Shown here one piece after another: positions 55,557 to 64,000 of a stretch of DNA of 64,000 nt. The DNA is taken from assembly GCF_000516985.1 (NCBI RefSeq), contig NW_006917092.1, positions 5,089,924-5,153,923 on the forward strand, read 5' to 3'. Source of the stretch: Pestalotiopsis fici W106-1 (Eukaryota > Ascomycota > Sordariomycetes > Amphisphaeriales > Sporocadaceae). A program made the translations under genes and the position numbers. How positions within the stretch are numbered: the first letter of the stretch is position 1; every line of letters begins with the position of its first letter. The notes beneath the pieces were generated by a model. That model saw only the letters and a list, made by a program, of their open reading frames with translations, had not been told where the DNA came from and made no database searches.

Positions 55557-55860
55557 TAAAATTCTTCTCTTGCCCTTTGTTTTAGACGGGAGACGTAAGA
55601 AAAGTACGGTAGCGAGGACTATTACTTGGCGCTGTGCGCGCTTGTAAGTTCCGGCTCGGGATTTTGGGTTTCGATCTGATCGCAGCCAGGACTTATCAGG
55701 GCTGGGGGATAACGGGCCTAACAGATTGGTTGCCGCAACTCTAAATATGACACAAGAGTGTGTGTGTGTGAGCAGTCGATTGCATGCAAAAGATTGGTCG
55801 GTGGCTTTTCTCGTGTGTAGATTGATGGCGGGTTGGTATGGATGAGGAGCCAGCGAGGTT

Positions 55861-55893
55861 CTTGTTGTGTGGTTGTGGTTGTGGTTGTTGTAG
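55861..55893. repeat. GTTGTG hexanucleotide tract
   Basis: GTTGTG-type units repeated with small changes. Confidence 0.65.
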
Positions 55894-56052
55894 TGCAGAA
55901 GCTCGAAAGCAACCCGACGGAAGAGATAATCAAGTAGAGATGCAGTTCTCAATGGTGGGGGGAGATGTGGGAGTAAGTAGTCCAAAAAGAAGGAAGAGGA
56001 GAAGCTTCCCAGTTTATGTCCGCGTGAGTTGCGTGTGTGAGTGCGTGTTGCA

Positions 56053-56086
56053 TGGGCGTAGGCGTGGACGTGGGCGTGGGCGTGGG
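56053..56086. repeat. GGGCGT hexanucleotide tract
   Basis: Five to six GGGCGT-like units (GGCGTA, GGCGTG, GACGTG, GGCGTG variants). Confidence 0.7.
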
Positions 56087-56448
56087 TTTTAGTGCGTGGG
56101 TGAATTTACATGGGAATTATTGAAAGGGTCATGAAAAAAGAGAGAGTGGATTGTTATAATCCCAGAGATCGTCGTACCTCTTTTTGCTACCCTTCTCGCT
56201 CCTCCTACTTCCTAGGGACTTTGTAGCTCTGTGATGGGCGAGGTACCGGAAACTCAAAAAAAGTCAAAGGGTCCCCACCCTCTTTTCTTTGAGTGACTGG
56301 CAATTGCACCGAACTAAAAAGACTGTTTTGCACGGTATTTTTGCTACTACTGCACAGATGCTGCTGGCTGGCTTGCCGCTCTGTGGATATGGTACTTTAA
56401 GGGACAAGAGGGAGGAAAAGTCATGGTAGGATTATGCGATCCACTTGG

Positions 56449-56470
56449 TTTTTTTTTTGGTTTTTTTTTT
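56449..56470. repeat. Duplicated T10-GG unit
   Basis: Two runs of ten T separated by GG and followed by another GG. Confidence 0.75.
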
Positions 56471-56802
56471 GGTGACTCTTCACTCTGCGCCCCCCCCCCT
56501 CCCCGGTTCGTAAATTGCTTCACAAAAAAAAAAGCCGAAAGCGGAGATGGCATGATGATGATGGGGGCTTCGAACCAGTCGATGTGTGTTCTGTCTCGGC
56601 TTCAATTGTCTCAGAATTTCTCGCAGGTGCCTTGTATGTGATGTATGCAGCATGCGGGATGTTCCTGTGTGAATTTTTTTATTTTTTTCCCTGAGGGTCT
56701 GGGTCTGGGCCCGCAGGCCCTGTATCTGCCTGCTTGTCTGTCTGTTGTCTGTTTCTGTAGCCAAGGTAAACTGTCTGCCTGTCTGGGGCTAAGCAAGGTA
56801 CT

Positions 56803-56840
56803 GTACAGCGCTGTACTGTGACAGGACAGGACAGGACAGG
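56803..56840. repeat. 14-bp palindrome followed by (ACAGG)4
   Basis: GTACAGCGCTGTAC at 56803-56816 is a perfect palindrome; four exact ACAGG units follow at 56821-56840. Confidence 0.8.
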
Positions 56841-57194
56841 ACCACAGCTAAGGTTGACCCTTCTCCTAGACTCCTGTGGGGGATTGGATTGGCAGGGAAT
56901 AAAGGAAGGTTTGCCCTTGGCTGATCGTCGCTCAGCGTTGGCTTGGTTGGCTGTCCTCGTGTTCCTGGTGCCAGTGCTGATTTGACTGGGCCCCGTCTCA
57001 GAGGTAGTTTGCGTAGGTAATGAGGTGGTAATATGTATTCTGTTTACTACTACACTACACTTTTAGGATTTTGATCCGGCTTGCAGTAGTCCCTCTTGTT
57101 GTTTAATTGTAGTACAGTACTACTAATACTATTACTGTACAGAGTCTGTGTGTAATAATGTAGTGGCCCGTTGGGTCGTGCAGACATGAAAGAT

Positions 57195-57212
57195 AAAAAA
57201 AAAAAAAAAAAA
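57195..57212. repeat. A18 homopolymer
   Basis: Eighteen consecutive A. Another run of seventeen A lies at 58014-58030 and a T15 run at 60214-60228. Confidence 0.85.
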
Positions 57213-59965
57213 GGAAAAGAATGTTCGGATGAGCTAATCGAGCAAGTCCTGAAACGGTCGAACCAAGAGGCGTCGAGACTGAGTTTGTTTCCTAATTCAA
57301 GGTACTAGGCGGCATCGATGAGGCAATGCAGGGAACTAAACTCGACAAGCAAGAAAAACACCAATGCATCAAGTAATTCCTTGACAAACGGATTGTTTTC
57401 AAAGAACATTATGCAATTTTTGCATCACCTTGCGACACAAGACGACTGGAGTCAAAAGGGAAGGGAGGGGGGTTTAAAGTTCGTGATCTTCTTTTTGATT
57501 ATTCTAATAATTCCATTTTAGTGTTCAGGAGGTAGGACCAACACTGAAAGAACCCGCTACAGAACCCATCGAAACCACCCGGATGGAGAGGAACGAGGGG
57601 CCAATTGGACGCCCAACGAGCACGGACTGGGATGGTTTGGCCCTTGGTAACGGACATGATGTTGCGCAATACTAGGTATGTACTCGTGCTCGAGGACCTT
57701 GACAGCTTAACCATAAGATATAGTCGTGCTGTGTAGGTAATAGTCAGTCGCTGTAACAGCACTATGCACGCAGATCAATGACCGAGCGGCAGGCATACTT
57801 TCCGGGGAAGCACGCAGGACTAATATCGCTTTTCACTGGATGTCTTATCAGTTCTCGTTACCTAAGGAAGTCAGGGTAGACCTGCTGGTTGCGTTACTAC
57901 GGAATATATCATCTATTCCCGATGCTGGCACCTGCAAGAATGAGTGGTAACCCAGGGGTCAGTCGACAGCCGCACACAAACTACTTCATGTCAGATACCC
58001 AGGCAGGCGCTAGAAAAAAAAAAAAAAAAAGTTCGTGAGGCGCTTTGCTAACCAGACGACCCATCTGGAGCCTGGCGAACAGCACGCAGGTACCTGGACT
58101 ACATTAATGGATCGTGAACATTTGTGGGTGATCATGCTATGGATGATTCGCGCTGCCAAGAGAAAGATCCATTTTGCACGTCCACTTCTACACGTTTTGG
58201 ACCCGGCCGGATGAGGGGCCGTTGGTAGCCCGGCCGGGGGGCCTTGAGGATGGATCATTTACAGAAACGGGGCCGGTTAATGTACCCCTCAGGCTCACGG
58301 GGCTTCAGTCCAGGCCAGCGGCTGCTCTGTTCCCGTCACCAAGGTGCCTCATTGTGGTCAATGTGGTCCTCCAGGTGTAATTGTACAGTACTGGCCTAGA
58401 TGGGGGCAGTCATCAGGGGAATTTGGGGGGACCCGTCACGCCGTATTGGCGGTCCTTGGGTCCTAAGGGGTTGCCCGTTGCCCAAGTGGTCTTCTGCGGC
58501 GCTCGCCAGCAAATGAGCGCTGTGGATTCTCGCACGGCTGAACCCTACCTTGGGCACTTCGGCGAGGAAAAAAAAAAACTTTTCCTCCCCTATCCGCGAT
58601 GCATCCCTCGCAATCGAGATCCCGGAAGGCTTCTGGAAGAAGAAGAAAGAAGCGGTCGTGGTCAGAGGAAAACTCTTCCCTTGCCTTGTCGACTCACAGG
58701 CCACGATGGAGTCCCGTGCTGACCGATATTTTGAAAATTTTCACCAGTCGACCAAGAAAACAAAGTGCCTAGAACCTTTGGGCTGGAGCCCGTCGAGTGT
58801 TGGTTCCTTGTTCTCCAAATCCACCATGGCAGGGCACGTTGGCACGTTGTCCCGTCCTCTGGATGAGAGACATTGTAAAACAACTTTTGGTGGAGGTACC
58901 GGTCGAGACTATGAATAATGCATTTATTTGCTTCGGATGTCTGTTGAAATGTTTTGTCGCGACTAATAATAATGCTTGTGTGTAAAAGTCATGTCTGCAT
59001 AGATGTATGTACGTACATTATTATTAGCAGCAGCTGTTAGTGGTAGGGCTTATGCACATCTTTTAACTCCCTGGTTTCCTCCCGCGTAAAGCCCTGAACC
59101 TGGGCGGCCCGTAGATCTGGGTAAGGTAGACTCCATTTCAGGACGCCATCACTCTAGAAATAGCAGTAGCAAGTACTTGCGGTAATTAAATTACTAGGAA
59201 ATCAATCCTCTTTAATGAGAGAAATATGACGAGGGGGTTTTGTTTCTTGTCTTGCACCTTTTTCTTGACTTCTTGAATTGTGTTTTGTGTATATTGATGA
59301 AGGGCAAGAGAAACTCCAGCGAACCTGCTGAACGAACAGGCCAGGCCAACACGGGCGCACAAGCGGAAAGCGGAAAGCGGCAACCGGTAACCTACAGAGG
59401 TACACAATGTAGGTACCTCCGTACTGCGCCCAAACCAATGTCGCAATTGTGGAGAGTTTAGTTGACATGGACGTCCAAGGTTTGAGCACGTTTCCACGTT
59501 TCCAAGGCAAAATGGAGCTATTTTACTAATAATTGTACTCATGTTTACAACTCTGCTACAAAACACATACGCACACACATACGATGCAGCTGATATGGAT
59601 ACAATGCCCAAGTCCGGCAGTTACATAAATCTCATGACTTTTCTGGACCAAGAAAGCGCATCGAAAACACAGTAGCAGTAGTCTTATGCTTTTTAATGGC
59701 TCCTCAGCCAACCAAGTCAAGAGCAAAACTGTACCGCAAGCTCACCGACTCGGAATCCCCCCTTTGTCGTACATAGCTAGGTTAGCTGGTGACATGAATT
59801 GGCAACTTTGTAACTCCTCTCGCGCCATACATGGTTAGGTAGATGACTTAGTTCTCTGTGCGAACTGACATGGACGTGTTGTTCGAGCCCCAGCCTTGCG
59901 TGTTCGCCTTGGATCGGCCGAAAACTGAAGTTGCATGCTTATTCATCAGGTACATGCAATAAGCA

Positions 59966-59984
59966 AAAGCAGCAGCAGCAGCAG
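59966..59984. repeat. AGC trinucleotide tract
   Basis: About six AGC units within the gene-free right end. Confidence 0.7.
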
Positions 59985-62900
59985 CATGATGTTACCTGCT
60001 ACAACACGGCACGTACCAACTACCTACATTACATGGCCCTACAACAGAGCCCAGCTGGGCGGCTGTCACGTCTTCCCGTCACCTGGGGGAGGTCAATGAT
60101 CATTGGTCTCGCCCAGCCGATGCGCATGACGACAGGTACTTTGCCCAAAGCATGAACCGGTGGCTTTTCTTGAGCGATATCTTGAATTTTGAATTTGTGT
60201 TATGGGCTGTTACTTTTTTTTTTTTTTTCACAATTTCCTTGATCCTTCCTTCTTACCTGCCTCGATCCGCACGTATCTTTGCACTGCTGAATAGGACATA
60301 TCAGGTCGGCATAACACCGGCCACAAACGGCGGATGACATGTCTTTGTGCCTCGCTGCTAAGACATCTCCACCCCCAAGATAGGGCTGGTTTTTGATGCT
60401 GATAAACTCGAAGTGGTTTGTGGTCTCGACACTTCGACGCGCCACTCTTTCTTTGCATCGCCATCGTCATCTGCCAAAACACAGCCGCAACGATGACGAT
60501 ACAGACTTGGGACTCGTGTGTTATTCACGCCTTGGCATGTATGTATACTGTGCATTATGGTTTGTTTACGCCCACCACGATACTCTGCTTCTTTGCTCTC
60601 GTGGGGTCATGGTTTCATTGCCTGTTTAGGCTTCTTTCGACTGGCCCGCCTATTTTTCCTTCTCGTGGGGGGTTAATTGTTTCATGCCGTCCAATCTTCC
60701 CGGACCGTTTCGGCAAACATTAGCTAGTAATACCGAAGACAATCGAGGTCTAGGTCTTCTTCCACTCTTGACCTCCCAGCACCCGTTTGGCTACATCCAT
60801 GGCATCAATGCGGATGGCCTATGACGATTGCGCTTAGCAATCTATTCCATCCCAACTTTTTGTTTTTTATTGAGCCGCCCGGGTGTTTCTTGCCGTAACC
60901 CATTGCCTGCGTTGGCTTGTGTTGCCCGTTGCAAACTAGTATTGCTGTACTACGAATATAACTTGGGCCGAATAATTCCCCTACCAATATGAGATCAGCT
61001 CTCTCTGCTGCAGACTGTGACCAGGATATTAATCCGGCATGCCGTTTTTGATACAACGCTGCAACGCAGTCATCCCACGCCGGGCAAGGATCGTTCCGCC
61101 ACTCTTAGATGAGGGTTCTTGCTACTACTCTAGTATATGCGAGTAAAGCAGACAATTGACAAGAGCAGACCTGGCGGCTAGCGGAAATGCAGTTCAGTGA
61201 CATTCCAGGAACCAGTTACTGCAAATCAATGCCTTGCCTCTATCTACACATGTCATCAGCTTATCTTGAACCTGGTTCCTGCCGCGGCTGCTGGTATGAG
61301 ATGAACGCAATAACCAGCAGATACCTACGTGATGAAATCGAAAACCCTTGCCTCGAGCCCGCTATTGGGCCGCCATATTTGATCCTCTTGTGATTGCTCC
61401 AATGGTGATATCACAAATGGTCCAGACCTTTGGGATAGACTTCTGTCAAATTTCCCAAATTTCCGAATGTCTCCGCCCTACACAGTAGTTGCCAGAGGCG
61501 GTACTTAAAAATGGAACTTGTTTCGAGCTCTATTAAAACTGCATAGCCACTTTTTGAACACATCCAACCAGGCAAGTGAAACAGTCCTCGTGCCCCATCT
61601 GGTAATCGACAAGAAGAACCTCGACTTTGCGTGAATAAGCCGTGTAAGAAAACTCTTTTTGCAAAAAAAACGTAAACAATCTGCAATTAGCGGAAACCAT
61701 CGGGCTTCTCTAACCTGCCATAAGCATTTTGTGGAGATGTTTTCCAAGGACGGTCCCGAGACTAGAGAGTAACAGGTTGTAGTGATAGGACGGCAAGCAG
61801 AAGGCGTGGACCCTGAAATAGTGTAGTCTGGCGGGCGACTTGCTGTTTGTTTGCTCTTACCAGCCAACCAGCTTTTTTTCTTATCTTGCATGGCAACTGG
61901 ATGGGACTTGATTCTTTCTTTCACGACCATGGGTTTCCCTCCCACCGAGAGTAGTACGCGCATTAGCATAAACATGATCGAATCGTGATGTCGATTTCCT
62001 AGCTGCAATTGTCCAACCAAAGCGGCCGCGCCCGCCACGTCTGCTGGGTCTGGGTCAGCACTGGCATTGGGCAGCATCATGAAATCCCGTTTTTGAGCAC
62101 CGGACCTGACTCTATCTCTCTTATCCAGAGCTTCTAAGTGGCACTTTTAACCACCCTCCCAAAAAAAATAACGGTGCTCGATTCATGCGATTCATGCAAA
62201 TTGCGACCCGACAAATCCCATGGCTCCTTATCTCTAGGCTCGGGGGGTTGCGCGCCATGGACGACATCGTCGGGGTTGGGCCAATCACCATAAAGGGCCC
62301 GGCGCCGAGCCGATACCGAACTAAAGATTTCCCACATGTGCGCCGGCGAGAGGGTTCGTGTATTGCTTTGCCCGCTGCGGAATACTGGTCAGTCAGTCAA
62401 ATCGGTCAAATCAGTCCTGGCTTTTCTTCGGCGAGTCCCTTGTTTGTCCGTTTCATGATATGCGCGCTTCTGCGGCTAATGGTCACTTGGTGTTGTGTAT
62501 GGTATGATATGATGTGTTTTGACTAACGGCATCAACTGACTGACTTTCCTCGTTGATCGAGATTATACCTGCTTGTATATGCAAGCATATTGTGTTGCGT
62601 CTCTGTAGCTTCAACAACAAACATCTCGTGGACACAAACTGTTGACCGATCAGCAAACTCATACATAATTGTCGATCTGGCTGTCGTGCTTTTTTTCCCG
62701 AATGAACTGTGTGTGCCAGTAGGTCGGAGCCGCTATTTACCAGCGCTATACTAGATAATCTTGGCTCTACCAGACACTAACATGTGAGACTAGAAGCGAT
62801 GATCTGGGGATGAGAAGCCTCGTTTGAGGCTGATCTGCACTCCGCATACTAATCACATGGTTCTACCATTGCCGGACAGCATCGAATGTTCACAGTCAGT

Positions 62901-63599
62901 CCCATTTATCCCTCCAAAACATAACATGTGTGGAGATTCTTTCAATAGTTATCCAAGCATTCCGCCCATCAAGTCGCATGATAGTCTCCGTCTCGCATTT
63001 GCTACTGCCGCCTGCTGCTCTCTATTGCTCTGCTACTCGCTCCGTGCATGAGAGCACGGTTCGCCTTGTTTCCCGCCCCTCCTCGAGACGCGGCGTCTTT
63101 TTTGGGTCAGCCTTTTTTTTTTTTCTGCAAGTGGCATATCCCCAAGCAACAAACCTGCTTCTACGCAGTCCAGCCGCATGGTTCTAGGGGCACATCTGGT
63201 AGTGATTATCTTGGGCGACAGAAAAACAATACTAATTCCGTGCCTATTGCTAGTCTACAAGCCTAAATCAAAACAGATGACCATGGATTTGCCCGCCTCT
63301 TATCATGTTACGCTTCTGCGCTCTGGTTTACCTGCGTCGTCCGACGGCATCTTGATTTTCCTTGTCCCAGCTCCCCGTGCTGTCTCCAACTACGTTACCT
63401 CCTTGTCTCATAATTTTCAAGTGATAGTGTTGTAGATCTATGCGATCCCGCTCTTTGCGCCTCTCAAGTCAAGATCGGCAGCGGAGACAAAGGAAAAATA
63501 AAAATAAAAACCAACTCACGGTGTAAGTAGCGGTAGCCTAGACGCTATCCACGTACACCATTTACCATTAGTATTCCCGACAGGCGGTCTCCTCTTTCT

Positions 63600-64000
63600 G
63601 CGGGGGGGCTGTGAATAGACGACTCTGGATACGGGCAAACGGCTTCTTGGGGCGGGACCCCCCTCGAAAACAACCCCTCTACGATCCTATGTACATACCT
63701 TAAGCGGTAAACCGGGGATCCAGAAAGGTACGTACACCATTGGAAGCCCGTCGTGCGACGCAAGGGGAATGACTGCCAAGGGTCAACTTCTTGGAAGAAC
63801 TGGAGCGTCCCCCCCTCGTCTTCTTGACGGGGGGGCCAAGCCATGGGCCAAGATGGGGGTAAAGTACTTCGTAAAGGAGAGGGCAGAGGGAATCATCAAC
63901 CCCGCGCCGTGGGAGGTCCGCCACCCGAACTAGACCCCCCCGTCCGAGAATCCCGAGGATGGTCCAGAAGGCAGGCCCTCCTGGGGGGGGTCCTTTATCC
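63600..64000. other. G/C-run-rich terminal segment
   Basis: The last 400 bases contain repeated runs of six to eight G or C (near 63602, 63656, 63810, 63828, 63935 and 63985) and are more GC-rich than the preceding kilobases. Short frames exist on both strands (63545-63844 and 63700-63924, minus) but I recognise no family. Confidence 0.5.

Larger units (their letters stand above)
54515..64000. other. 9.5-kb gene-free region up to the window end
   Basis: Six-frame reading gives only short frames, many made of translated microsatellites (for example 55419-55985, minus, with Asn-His and Phe runs). It is full of simple repeats, A/T homopolymers of 10-18 bases and short palindromes. It may be leader and promoter of the Ecl1-like gene plus the upstream region of an unseen gene to the right. 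Confidence 0.6.

Noticed and set aside
55419..55985. 188-codon minus-strand frame
   Set aside because: Consists largely of translated microsatellites (Asn-His, Phe and Leu runs).
1..64000. Search for a CRISPR array, rRNA genes, telomere repeats or an intact transposon
   Set aside because: No regular spacer-repeat pattern, rRNA core, TTAGGG array, or transposase or reverse-transcriptase motif was seen.
1..64000. Secondary-metabolite or other biosynthetic gene cluster
   Set aside because: No synthase, P450, methyltransferase or dedicated transporter genes are grouped; the regulator and esterase pair alone does not support a cluster.

Overview
The window is nuclear DNA of a filamentous ascomycete. 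The protein families point to Sordariomycetes, probably Hypocreales, but that placement is inference. Evidence: short introns (about 50-80 nt) with GT..AG ends and CTGAC/CTAAC-like branch sites, fungus-specific families (Zn2Cys6 regulator, HET domain, DUF3433 membrane protein, Ecl1-like zinc protein, YAP1-binding protein), monocistronic genes on both strands, and kilobase-scale intergenic spaces. I found no rRNA gene, CRISPR array, intact transposon or convincing tRNA gene.

Layout. 0-9.1 kb looks accessory: a decayed DUF3433 membrane-protein gene (about 2.3-4.3 kb), a Zn2Cys6 transcription factor (4.6-6.5 kb) and a secreted type-B carboxylesterase (7.2-9.1 kb). 9.8-18.6 kb carries conserved genes: an unidentified K/E-rich reading frame directly behind YAF9 and in its frame, YAF9 (YEATS protein), a COQ11-like oxidoreductase, MDM34 (ERMES) with a 487-nt intron, and IPK1. 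18.6-23.05 kb has no gene but holds a diverged tandem duplication and at least six copies of a short CACTGCAATTT..CCCTC..AAAGG motif. 23.05-28.3 kb encodes an equilibrative nucleoside transporter and the PAK kinase CLA4. 31.7-40.3 kb holds glycyl-tRNA synthetase (two starts, mitochondrial and cytosolic), RPF1, a YBP1/YBP2-like protein and SYF2. 40.9-49.7 kb holds an unrecognised helix-rich protein, a kelch ectodomain/single-pass membrane protein and a HET-domain protein. 50.1-54.5 kb holds a 124-residue unknown protein and an Ecl1-like zinc protein. From 54.5 kb to the end (about 9.5 kb) I see no credible gene, only microsatellites, homopolymers and short palindromes; the last 400 bases are rich in G and C runs.

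The genes form no metabolic cluster. Most are unrelated housekeeping genes (chromatin, mitochondria, inositol phosphate, polarity, translation, ribosome biogenesis, splicing) placed side by side. Strand arrangement gives divergent promoters at 11.2-11.9, 33.9-34.5 and 40.3-40.9 kb, and tail-to-tail pairs at 9.1-9.9, 12.8-13.7, 38.6-39.3 and 49.7-50.1 kb. Exon boundaries were placed by hand from GT/AG signals, phase and protein continuity, without transcript data.
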